Source of the DNA: Manihot esculenta
Lineage: Eukaryota > Streptophyta > Magnoliopsida > Malpighiales > Euphorbiaceae
Assembly: GCF_001659605.2 (NCBI RefSeq)
Contig: NC_035161.2
Coordinates: forward strand, 31,295,691 to 31,359,690
DNA: 64,000 nucleotides
Direction of reading: 5' to 3'
Shown piece by piece: positions 37,901-48,400 of this stretch. Under the pieces are notes generated by a model. That model made no database searches. It was given only the letters and a program-made list of their open reading frames with translations, and had not been told where the DNA came from. Positions within the stretch are counted from its first letter, which is position 1. Every line of letters begins with the position of its first letter. The position numbers and the translations under genes are program-made.

Positions 37901-40790
37901 TGTATTTAGTACTATCTGCATTGTCCATGATATTTAGACTTAAGAAACTAATTCTGCATGCCATGATTCCCAAGACCAAATAGCAGGTGATCTTAACATT
38001 ACCAAAAAAAATATTGACATGCTTTATTACATAGTCCCCCACTTTGGGGCAAAGTGTTTGAACCGATATACAAGGACCTCGTAAAGCGGTAATATAACAA
38101 CCAGACGTAAAGACCTTTCATCAAAAGTTGCTTGTGAGAACAATAACATAAAATTCCAAGCAACAAACTGTCTTTTTTCAGTTAATTGATAAAAATGTTT
38201 GCCAATGCTTAACTTTTCACCATAAGATACTTAAAGTGCTTCTAGTTGGGTTCTTGTCCTTGACCTTGAAAGAAATGTACTTCAAATTGTACCTTATGTC
38301 CAACTAAAGATAGTGCCACAAATATATATTGACAACTAATCAATATTTTCCTTTCAAAAACTCTAGGTTAAGTTATTAAATAATTCAAGGCACACCTGAT
38401 CTTTTTTCTATTAATGTGTAATAAAGTTTATTGCCATCCACTGTTGATTGTTTTTTTTCTTCATGCTAAAATTTTATCCTTTTTCACCTGACACAGTAAA
38501 TATTCAACGAACTTTTGTTCAATGATTTGTAAAAGGCAAATGAAACAAAAAGAGTAACTCACTGGATCTCGGTATATAGGATACACAGGAATTTCTTCAT
38601 GGTTTACAAATATGGCCTGTGCAACTATTGGGCCTATAACACCAGAAAAAAAGTATAGATGTTAAACGAAAAAATCACAATAAGATCATCAACCTACTTT
38701 TTCGATTTTAAAAACAAATTACATAATAGAATGGACCATTTGATCACAAACTCCCTACATATACTGGGCACAAAAATTTTAAGCTGTTTTCTTTTCCAAT
38801 ATTTTCTTGAAAAATTGGAAGGCAAATGAAGTGAGCAAAAACTGTTATTTAACATTTTTAGAAACAAAACAAAATAAACTTCATACAGGTTTGAATCAAT
38901 TAATATAATTCCTAGCAGATAAGGTGCCTCAATTTGTCTATACTGTATGGAATAAAATATTTGGAAAATCTCAGTTAAGGCTAGGAGTAACATTTTACTA
39001 ACATAAAATAGAGCAAAATACTAACCAGCCTCTTAAAAATTAATCGGAAAATGCCCTTAAAAAGCTGGAAAATTCCCAAATGAGTTCCAAAATGTAAAAG
39101 ACAAATATCAAATAAATTTATCAAATATAAAAGTAGAAATATCATAGACTTTTAATTTCTTTAAAAAATTTACGAAAAAATTATGTTCTGAATTATTATT
39201 ATTTTTCCACTAATATCCTATAATTTCTATAATATGATTAATTACAAAAATTATATTCACTTGACAAAAAATTTGAAGTAAAATATAAAATTTTCATGAA
39301 GTTTAATTAGTTTTAGTAATACAATAATTGTTACTTTAATAACCATGGAAGTCACTTAAGATTTAAATTGTTTATTAATATTTTCCTATGTCCATAATCT
39401 TAATTCATACTATCAATTCTTATGTCATTATTTTTATGAAAAAAAATCCTTGAGTACTCACTTAGTAGTTTACATTAACATACCTTAAAAGAGTGGGACC
39501 GAGTTCAAGTTTCATTAATAAAAATTGCTAATTAATTATTACTATATTAAAAATTAAATTTTTTTTATAATGCTAATTAAATAAAATCTGTATAAAAATA
39601 CATTTGAAATGAGATTAACTTTGATCAAATGCTTAGTTAAAATTTCTTTTCCTTCAATATTTGAAAGCAAATTAACAAAGAAAATGTTAATAATAGTACA
39701 AAATACAAAAAAAAAATATTGGAAAAACTGTTATGACTAATGACAGTTGTATTTCAATGTATCTTTTCCATTTGAAAATATAGTTAAAATTATGAACACC
39801 AGCATGCATATATATCATCCCACTAACATAAATTTTTTGATAAATTCTCACATGGAGCTAATTTTTATATTATAATAATAATGTCATTTTAAGTTTTTGT
39901 TCTAAAACATCCCTTTGTATGTTTAAAAATATATTTCATTTGAGAGAATATATAGTATATATAATCAAAATACAAGCAGGTTATATTAAAAAGATAAATA
40001 TCTTTTTGTCCCTATGTTATATCGAAATTAATATATGCCCTGCGATTTTTTAAAATATCAATTGCAATGAAACTAGAAGTCCCGCTGTCCATACATGACA
40101 ATAATTTTTTTAATTTGAAAAGTTACTAGTGATTTTGGAAATATACATGGATGGCTGAATATAAAATTTAATACTCTGAACTCTAAAACCGAAAAAAGTT
40201 CAGTTGATATCTTAACTTGTTTGTTCAACATTTTGATGTTTGACCTTTGTATTGTAACATAATTCAACAACAGTAATTTATCTTTGAGATGAATTACTTT
40301 TCTATTATTGGAATATATATATATATATATACAGATGTATTTTATTTGTTAAAATATCTTACCAAAATATATTTTTGATAAGATATTTTAAATAGCGAAT
40401 CTGAAAAACTAGAGAATATGTGTTAATTTTGAGACTCGCTAAAAAAAAGCTCAAACATAATAAATGATAATAAATAACAGGAATCACTAGTAACGCACCA
40501 GGCTTAACGACATGGCGATTGGTGAGGATGATGCCACGTTGCTTATCGACGACGAAGCCAGTGGCGGAGCCAGAGGAGGGAAGTTCGGTGTCGAAGGAAC
40601 GACAGGCAGTAACTCGCAGCACCACTACGGCGGGAACTACCTTGTTGATAGTCTCTCTCCAACTATCGGCGGTATCCACCTTCTCTTGAAACGGAACGTC
40701 GGTCTCCCTGCACAAATCCTCCGCTTGGTCGAGGTCATCGTCACTCGATTGCAGACCCATAGACTCCATCTCCGATTCCAATTTCTCCAT
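16978..40790 (-). CDS. DEG7: DEG7-type serine protease, copy 2 (complete, 24 exons)
   Basis: Complete Deg7-class protease of 1111 aa (Arabidopsis DEG7 is about 1100). Exons: 40499-40790, 38563-38633, 37470-37604, 36013-36071, 34281-34317, 32686-32820, 28719-28808, 28017-28082, 27764-27820, 27601-27666, 26512-26619, 24783-24863, 24595-24644, 23365-23530, 22538-23050, 21749-21931, 21565-21670, 20330-20497, 20163-20248, 19880-20095, 18751-18966, 18442-18599, 17761-17872, 16978-17142. All have GT-AG borders, and lengths sum to 3336 nt in frame. Domain 1 keeps the triad: His93 in TNRHVV, probable Asp124, Ser208 in GGSSGSP. PDZ domains follow, then a variable acidic linker (exon 15), a second, degenerate protease-like domain (about residues 643-800) and further PDZ-like parts. 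The end, [10 protein letters not shown]...KALQ, is a family hallmark. The N-terminus and exon 6 (three extra residues, Ser/Asn-rich) diverge from copy 1. The start was set at MEKLESEM (40790). An in-frame Met at 40946 would add 52 residues. Confidence 0.92.
20249..20329 (-). other. 81-bp frame-preserving, stop-free intron (exitron candidate)
   Basis: Between exons 18 and 19 of DEG7 copy 2, the family alignment (ELD then S/T-DFG) requires removal of a segment with donor GTAAGA and acceptor TTCCAG. It is exactly 27 codons long and has no stop in the reading frame, so retention would insert 27 residues between ELDSG and DFGNAF rather than abort translation. Confidence 0.75.
25100..25413 (+). mobile_element. 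Candidate copia-like solo LTR in DEG7 copy 2 intron 11
   Basis: A 314-bp segment beginning TGTTGGTTGATGAG, with a TATAAATA-type box and AATAAA-like signals near its right end, ending TTTACAA. It is flanked by CTACT at 25095-25099 and 25414-25418. The layout fits a small copia solo LTR, but the 3' terminus is not the canonical CA, so the call is tentative. Confidence 0.5.
29515..30080. repeat. Repeat-like segment followed by CT-rich tract, DEG7 copy 2 intron 6
   Basis: 29520-29650 is unusually GC-rich for the intron and reads like a dispersed plant repeat (GGTGCTAGGTGAGGCATC...CCTCGGCTC). From about 29790 to 30080 the plus strand is almost pure pyrimidine, rich in CTTCTTCC and TCTCTCC. The Leu/Ser/Phe-rich open frame here is an artefact of that composition. 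Confidence 0.55.
31327..31722 (-). pseudogene. Decayed endogenous pararetrovirus-like reverse transcriptase fragment
   Basis: On the minus strand, within intron 6 of DEG7 copy 2, broken frames carry the order of a reverse-transcriptase core. A KFDMNSGF block is followed by an EDR...TAF block, a NVMPFG block, and a distal segment with FLGH and GTITP and then, in another frame, RSIQFADK. The KFD-x-x-SGF and RSI-x-FADK signatures fit plant Caulimoviridae relatives better than Ty3/gypsy. Several stop codons and at least one frameshift break it, and the YxDD region is not preserved, so it cannot be functional. A divergent gypsy origin remains possible. Confidence 0.55.
31885..32440 (+). pseudogene. 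Decayed Ty1/copia pol fragment
   Basis: Plus-strand frames show the integrase/RT junction typical of copia elements: [14 protein letters not shown] near 31990, then a region corresponding to the EAL...W-x-x-AM-x-EE-x-x-AL block, then [21 protein letters not shown] and YGVDY (32190-32340). Frameshifts and stops separate the blocks, so it is dead. It sits next to the oppositely oriented pararetrovirus-like fragment, making intron 6 (28809-32685) a small transposon graveyard. Confidence 0.8.
34782..35300 (+). mobile_element. Solo LTR (gypsy type) with TSD, DEG7 copy 2 intron 4
   Basis: A 519-bp LTR from TGTTAG to CCCTAACA, flanked by a perfect 5-bp duplication AATTA (34777-34781 and 35301-35305). 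It shares architecture and segments with the LTRs of the gypsy element at 8607-11679: GTAGGAGG and TCCTCCATGTT blocks, a TGTATTTAAGC box, a GTCGAAAAAAG-type block, and an end containing CCCATAACTAGATCCA. It is thus a member of a related family, reduced to one LTR by recombination. Confidence 0.85.
37670..37840 (-). pseudogene. Broken duplicate of DEG7 exon 3
   Basis: Just upstream (in transcription) of exon 3 of DEG7 copy 2 lies a second, degraded copy of most of that exon plus flanking intron. Shared blocks include GTCCAACACAAGCAGCCTC, GAATTGTATTGCACCAGG, ACCTAGGG and ACAAACATATCATACAAATAAA, at a spacing of about 170-180 bp. The relic has small deletions (one base near CCTCTGGACAAG, several near the acceptor), which shift the frame. 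It is a tandem segmental duplication whose extra exon has decayed. Confidence 0.88.
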
Positions 40791-40946
40791 TGAAAGTGAA
40801 TGCGAAACTTCAATCTCTTTTCTTCTCAGAGAAAAAATTGGTTTGACTTGGGACTTCAGAGTCTTGTTTTCATAATTTCTATTTTGGATATTAGTCTTCG
40901 TCGCCGGCTTCAACCAATAGAAATTACAAAGGGATAAATTACTCAT
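40791..40946 (-). other. Possible 52-residue N-terminal extension of DEG7 copy 2
   Basis: The reading frame of exon 1 stays open upstream to an in-frame ATG at 40946. The encoded stretch is rich in Ser, Lys, Asn and Thr and poor in acidic residues over its first 40 positions, a composition compatible with organelle targeting. It may equally be 5' leader. Copy 1 has no equivalent. Confidence 0.3.
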
Positions 40947-42937
40947 GCTTACAGTATGACCTAACTAACTCTGACGTAACTAATTAAATTATCTCTATAT
41001 TTTATAAATTATATTAAAATATTTATATAATTTATTTTCTTTAATTATAAAGGACAAGCATCAGTTTAGCTGTTAGTTAAAGTATTAAATTTTTTTAATT
41101 CTAAAAATACCCAACACTATTCTTCTTCGTCAAGCACCTCACTCTCTCTTCCCTCTTTCGCTCCTCTCCTCAAGCAGCTCGGAAAAAAATTTCTACTTTA
41201 TGAAACATGCTTTTTTCGTTTAAGAATTTGCTTTGCCCAACAGGAAATTTTATCTAGCACTAAAACCAAACACTGGACAAGCTGCAAGAGTATTTCATGA
41301 ATATCATCAGGAACCCAATCCAATTTTACAACACGTATTCTAAATATCAGGAAGCTAAAGGCAACAAATTGCAATTCAAACAACTCAATCTAAAATAAAT
41401 GTATAATTTAATGTCTTCTTCTGATTTACTGTTTGTTTTCAGACAAGCTACTCTTCAGCTATGCAATAACAAAAGGTCTCTTTGTTGAATATTAATTTAA
41501 AATCTGAATAAAATGATGTAGAAACCGGAAAATATAATTAAATTGTTTTTCGTGGAGTAATAACTTTGACCTCTCTTTTGAATTATTTGAAGCTTTCGTG
41601 GTTGTATTCCAATTTTTTATTGGGATTCATAGAACTTCGTATAAACTTTCTATTCATTGCGATGAGTTTTATAAACCTATACCTTACCTTACCTGTTGAA
41701 TTGTGTAAATTTTGAGGAAAGAAAAAAGGATGCCAATGGACTGAGGGAGGGAGAGGTGTTGAGGAAGAAGAGTGGTGGATAGAAGAATAATTATGAAATC
41801 AGGAAATTTTAAGAGGATGAGTCATTGCTAAATTGAATGATTTTCCTCCATATTTAATAAAAATAAATTATAGAGATATTTAATGTAATTTATAAAATAT
41901 AAAAATAATTTAATTAATTAGGTCATAGATATCCTAATGTAATTATTTTAATTAAAAAATAAAAATTTGCTATTGCAAAGGCTCGCCAAGGTCACCATTT
42001 GGATTTCAAGATATGAAATAAACCAAGTTTAACAACATTGTCTTTGTTCTTTTTCTAAGCATGCATAAAGTGAAACCCAGTCAAGTGGATTATTCTTCTG
42101 AAATTTGGGATAAAAAAGTGATCAGAATATGCATGTAGGCAGTGTTGTACATGTATATATTTATTTATTTTTATTTAATAACTTTTATTTATATAATTAT
42201 TTATTTTTTATCTAATAACTTTTATTTATATAATTACTCGGGCACAAAGTAAAAGAAGGAAAAAAAAAATATTTGTTATTAATCGTTGCGGTGGATTTCT
42301 CTTTTAAATAGTATATTAGTGTTTCATATTTTAAAAAATGATCCTGCAGCATGGCTCGAATTATCTTGTTATATTATAAAATCTTGTGGTTATGTTACAT
42401 AACATAAATAAAATTCTAAAAACCACCTTATAATTTATCATTTAACTTTTTTTTTTTTTCAATTCAATTTAGTGTATTGACCTATTCTTCGCAGGGTACT
42501 TGGCCATCCTTTTCTCAATATTAATAATACTTCTACAAAGGTATTCATTCTTTTTCCCAAGCGGTTATTTGTGTTATTTTATGATTATAATCATAATATA
42601 ACTAAAAAACATAAATATCCATGAACTTTAAAAATAATCAACAACGTATCTTGTAGGTGCCATTTCAGATTGGCTAATTCTAGCTGGAAGTATTAATACT
42701 AAAAGGGCAAAAAAAAACCAGAAAATAATAATTTTGATGAACAATACATTAAAAATCAAAGAAAAACTTACATGGTTAAAATTTTGCTCATGTCCATACA
42801 TCGTTAGGATTCCATCCACATCAGACTTTGTCAATTTTTAGCACAAAAGAACAAAACACACACAAGGAGAGATTTAACTACAAATATCCAAGAGAGGTTT
42901 CAGCTACAGCCAACAAAACCATAGAAGTGTGGGCTTT
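40947..42937. other. Spacer between DEG7 copy 2 and the dsRNA-binding protein gene
   Basis: AT-rich DNA holding the promoter of DEG7 copy 2 and the 3' region of the dsRNA-binding protein gene. A pyrimidine-rich patch (about 41118-41180) and a short AT-rich tandem repeat near 42170-42240 (TAATAACTTTTATTTATATA twice, 38 bp apart) are the only structure seen. No coding frame is supported. Confidence 0.5.
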
Positions 42938-45479
42938 TCACGAAGCTACTGGATGAGGTGAGGCTTGACTCAAAGGCATTGCAGCAATGGCTGACCTACA
43001 GATCACATAAAAAGGAAAGCTTTAGCATACATCCTTATCATCACATGAATAGTGTTGATTTCAGTCCAAATATACTGCCAAACTCAACCAACCTGCATAT
43101 TTATTAATAAATAAGATTGTAAATTTTTTTTCTTTGCATGTTGCAAACTAACCAGCAAATGCCTAAATCAAATTGCTCTTTCAATCCCAAAATTAACCAC
43201 CCCAGACTCATGTACTAATGTTTTGTATGTATCCCGAAAAAAATACTCTTAGTAGCCAGTTTTCTAATATGCATGATAAAGCAATCTTTCTCAAGCCCCT
43301 CAGGAACAACCCACCCAAATCAAAACATAGAAAATAAAAAATACAACCAAAAACCACACATGCTACCAATGGAAGTTGTCAAACCTCAAAAAGAAGCGTT
43401 TAACATCGCAATAGAAATGATCCACACCAAATAGAACATTGAAAAATACATAAGAAGGAAGCATATAAATAAGATGCAGATCAAGGAATTAAAACTTACT
43501 TGGATTCAGTTCGAACTTTCTTGTTGGCCTTTTTCTTGTTCTTTTTCCGTTTTTTCCCAGAACTAGAACCAGCATCCAAAGATTGTCCTATAACTGGACG
43601 CACAAATGCAACTGGAAGTTCATTTGGTTCACAGGTTGGTACTGGTACTGGTTCTAGTTTTGGTATGACAAATTCATGGTGGGGAGGATGCATCACTGAA
43701 ACTGCCTGTGGAATCACACTTTTCACATTATTACTAACTGTGACAGCTCCATCTTCTTTACCCTCACTCAAGATAGGTACAATGCCACCTTGGGTATGGT
43801 TTGAGTCCTTAAGTTTATGCAATGCAGCATATAATTTGCCTTTAGACTTCACAATTTCAGAAATAATTGTCCCCAACTCAGAACTCCCTGTGTAATCTTT
43901 CATTTAGTCAAACACAACAAAAGAATACAATCCAAGAAGGAATTAAAAGTGCAAGTAGTTGATTAATAGATAAGAATACCCATAAGAGAGAGAATTACAG
44001 CACGGGCTGCCAATTGTTCAGCCTCTTTCTTGGTTCTACCAATCTCACCAGTATAAGTTAAGCCATTAAAAATCAAAGAAGATAAAAAAACTGGAAGCAG
44101 CCCTTGTGGTTGCCAAGTGTTGTATGTAGGCTTTTGCAGTTGCATCTTACTAGCAAATTCATTTAAGATGGACTTACAAAACACTGTATCCTGCTTTTTA
44201 AGAAAATGGAAACACAACGGGGAAATAGTAAGATGCCTAAGAACATTATGAGCATCAATATACAAAATTTTGAAACAAATTAGTAACAGCCAAAAAGCAA
44301 TGGTCATATCAGTCTCAATTGTTTAACAATAATTATGGAAATGATTTTGAATAGGGATACACTTTATTTGGTTAACATATGAGGGAGGAAAGAAAATAAG
44401 GTAAAATAAAATTGTAATTATCTACATTACTTTCCCTTTTCTCGTTTGGATGAGAGCAAAATAAAGGAAGGAAAATAAAAAAAAATATATTTTACCTTGT
44501 TTGAAAAGAGAGGAAAATATAGAGAGGAAAGAGAATGACATATAACTTTACAATTTTACCCCTTAAAAGTTCTCTCAAGTTTCAATAAGTTAATAAGGTT
44601 AGAATTGTAATTTCATGGTTAATAGTAACTTTTCCCTCTGAATTGTCATTTTATCTCCAAATTGGAGAGACCGACGAAAGAGGGATAACAAAAATTATTT
44701 CTTTCCTCTTGTTATTTTTCCTCCTCAACCAAACAAGAGAAATTTTATTTTCCTCCTCAACCAAACAAGAGAAAGTTTATTTCCTCACTTATTTTCCTCC
44801 AATCTAAACAAGGGGTTAACGCGATATTTTGGTTAAACACACATTATATAATGGTCTATATTATAAACTAAGCATAAAACACTAAAGTTTGATAAGCAAG
44901 GCGACTAGAACCACCAAAGGTACTTCATGTGTCAATCAGATTCTGAAACATAATGGTTATCTTTCAATAAAATATTTATGTCAGAGGCCAAACTCCCTAA
45001 TCCTTAGTCGGGAAAATCTCAAAACATGTATTTCTGACCACAATGGTATACTTATTTATTTTTAAACATAGAAATTTCAATTTAGATAGTCACAAAAATA
45101 ACTAAAATTTGGAAATGATACAACCAGCTTAAGTCACCAAACCAATATATATCTTAGTGTTATTAGCATGCATGAAAACACCAAAAAGCAAAATGCGGCA
45201 CTTGACAAAATTAAAATAATAATGACAAACCTCACGAACAAGTGGGCATCCTTCATCCTTTATCTTTTTAACTATGCATGAAAATGCAAGTCTTGCAACA
45301 TCTTGTTCTGCTTCCTTCCTATGCAAAAAAGTGTTCGGAGAAGTGTATTGCACTCCATCCACCAACACAGTTGATCTAAACTTTGGTGCATGTTGATACC
45401 CTTCATTGATGGTAGAATATATTGGAAGTTGCAAGGATGATCTTTGTGTATACTCTTGTAATCTATTCTTATGCATCAT
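42938..45479 (-). CDS. Double-stranded RNA-binding protein, DRB family (HYL1/DRB-like)
   Basis: A 301-aa protein with two double-stranded RNA-binding domains; such plant DRB proteins partner Dicer-like enzymes in miRNA or siRNA biogenesis, often in the nucleus. Exons: 45231-45493 (coding from 45479), 43980-44190, 43500-43887, 42938-42995; junctions are GT-AG and frame closes at 302 codons. Domain 1 spans about residues 5-70 (NRLQEYTQRSSLQLPIY, then HRKEAEQDVARLA). Domain 2 spans about 88-150 (CKSILNEFASKMQLQ, then RTKKEAEQLAARA). Both keep the helix-2 KEAEQ motif, though the basic patch of domain 1 is weaker (HRKEAE). A Pro/Val-rich linker leads to a lysine-rich stretch, GKKRKKNKKKANKK (residues 264-277), a likely nuclear localisation signal. 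The last 18 residues come from a tiny final exon. I cannot assign it to a particular DRB number. A second Met directly follows the first. Confidence 0.88.
44362..44825. mobile_element. Candidate MITE in DRB intron 1
   Basis: The ends look like diverged inverted repeats: left TTTGGTTAACATATGAGGGAGGAAAGAAAATAAGG, read against the right end inverted as CCTTGTTTAGATTGGAGGAAAATAAG. Interior sub-repeats (CCTCAACCAAACAAGAGAAA twice near 44700-44780) support a TE origin. No clear target-site duplication was identified. Confidence 0.4.
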
Positions 45480-45493
45480 ATACTCAGAAATGC

Positions 45494-48400
45494 CTAAACA
45501 TAATTTATAAGAATGATCAATCCCAACTCATAGGATTAACAGAACAAAGAAACATTAATATACAGATGATGTAATGTCAGTCAACTAACTTGATAATTTG
45601 TGTGAACGTGCCAATGCACAAAGTGATTAAAACATTTGTTTGAAAGCATTAAAAGCATGCAACACTTGAAATCAAATAAACGAAATTGACAATCAATGAC
45701 AGCCGACTTCATACTCAAGCTTGCCAAACTAAACATCATTTCAACAAGTTAAATCATAAAGAAAAAAAGGAAAGCAATTGTAATCAGAGATACAGTAACA
45801 ATCAACAAACTTGAAACAGCTAATGTCATATGCATGTGATCATTTATGAAGTCAAGAAACAAGATGTAAATTGCACATTAGTGGGTGCGTACCCATAAAT
45901 TTGATAAACGCCATTTAAATAAACTAGAATAGTTCTAAAACAATAAATGATACTAAATAGGCTTAGTTTCCTTTTTAGTTTGTCTCAAATTATAGGCCAC
46001 TTTCCTTTTTAATAGCGTAGTCGATTTGTTAATTCTTTAATATATCCCTATTCAATGCTTTGTTATCAACTCTTTTCCCACTATGTTCTCTATGGTAAAT
46101 GGCATCAAATACTGTACTATTTAACCACGCGATGTTCCATCTCCTATGATAGATACTCTTGGGTATTAAAAATCCCCATTCATCCATTATTGTTAGAATC
46201 TTACTATTCAAATCATTTCCACTATATCAATTCGAATCTTAAATGTACTTGAATCTTACGATTTTTTATTAAGATCTTACAATACTCGATTCGATTCTAC
46301 ATCCAAGCGATTCGTATCTATAGTGCAAATTGCAAATATATTTGAATTGTGACTAAATTGAAAGAATTAGTAGCGAATAAGGTGAATCAATATGAAATGA
46401 TCGAGTTTTTACTCGACATTTTGCTGCAACAAGTTTATTTGATTGGATGTATTTGGTGACAAATTAAACAAAGAGAAATCTTTGTGTGTAAGACAAGAAA
46501 TGCAACCATATCTAAGTATGGACTTATCAAACTTTGTAAGGTTTCTTCTTTACCTATAAAAATGAAGATATTGTGTTGTAAAAATGTAAGAGAGAGAGAA
46601 GTGTATTTTCTATAAAAGTATTCTTGAAAGATGAAAAGAAAGAGAAGAAAAAGTTTTTTTTTTTTTGTATTACTCTGTTTTTCTATTGAAGTTTGATATT
46701 TATTTTCTCTTCATCTTTTCCTCTCTGTTTTCTGAGTTTATTTCTGTCTAATTTTAAACATCTGTTTTTTTATTCTAAATCGAACGTGACATCAAAGTTT
46801 CTTTTTGTTTTTCAACTTTTTTAAAAGGTTGTTAGTTTTAGAATTCATTTATTTTTTCTATAAGAAGTGCACATAAATCTTTTTCTTACCTATTTTTCTT
46901 CCATCCCCTATTACTTCCCTTTCCCTCTTCTTTTTTTTTTTAAAGTTCATTTACTTCTCTAATTATAGTTGTACTAGAAATGTATAATTACTTCTCTAGC
47001 ATAACACAATAAAAGGTGTCCTATAATATGTATAGGTAACAACACTTTCTTTTGTAGTATATTATTCTATTTATAGAATACATTTAATTAGACAAATGAT
47101 TATTATATATTTATTAAAATATGTGATTACGATACTCTTATACTTAATCTGTAGAACATATATTATTTTTAATTCATTTATAAAAAATTTTCCGAATCTT
47201 ACAATTTGATTCAATTCTCGATTTACAAAATGAAAATTTCGATTATCGATTTGCCAACTATGCATACGTCGTCTATTGTCATGGGTGTCTTCAACCATGA
47301 GAAAGATACTAAAAAAAGGATTTTTTTTTTTTTTTTTTTTACAAACTGACGCATGCATTGAGCAAGAAAATCACAGAAAAAATAGTGCTTCTCATTTGCT
47401 TTCAAGGGGAAAGCACCAGAGGACATAAATTAACAGTCCTGATAGGGTAAGCCACCAGCAAATAAGAAAAAGAAAGTACCCAAATTTATAAAATGGTGAA
47501 GCCAAATTTCAGTAGCTGGAAACAGAAAAAGAAAGGGAACTTTTTTTTTATTTTATTAGCAAATCATAGCTAAAAAAACAAAATTATAAAATCATCATCT
47601 TCAACCCAAAAAATAAAACTTCTCTCTAAGTTTCCAGACAAAGAAATAAAGAAAAGGAAAGTAAGAGAACAAAAATAGAAAATGATAAACTTTAAAACCT
47701 TTATGTGACTGAATACAAAGAGATGGTATGAACTGCAGTACTTTAAGTCGGATGCCAAATCGAAGACGAAGCAGGAGAGGGAGCTGGCGTATGTTGAGAT
47801 GGAGGTGTATTCAAGAGTTGGAGCTGTGAAGATGCTCAATTAGGAGTATCGGCAGTGAATTATATTCATCCATCAGCAATCAGAAGAGTAATAGGTGAGT
47901 GAAATGAGAGATATAATCTGTTCATCTTTAAGTCCTTTAGATAATTGATATGTGTTTGATGCCTCAATATATGTCCTTTAGGGTTTTTGTCTCTTTTAAC
48001 CTCTTTTTCATATAAATTATACTACCTATAAAATTTAGAATACCCAAATCTGAACGGCTGAACCTATTAATATATATATATAATATATATTATCCGAACT
48101 CATTCCAAACCTATTTAGAAATTATATTTCACTGTATCTGTATACTAACCAAACACACTCAGAATGCACACGAACCCGATTAACTATATGTCAAATTACA
48201 AGTTTGAACTCAAGCAGAATCTCAATCAGCAAAGGAGAAAAGAAAACCAAATAGTAAATATATCTAGCTTCAAAAATAAGCCAATATGAAAATTTTGTGA
48301 TCATTTCAGCATAACATGTAAAAGGCAAATCACACATGTGTTGCAGATCAGAAAATCACATTCACATGATGCAGGAGAATCCAAATTAATTTAAGATTCC

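Noticed and set aside
43500..43895. 131-codon plus-strand frame
   Set aside because: Exact antisense shadow of DRB exon 3.
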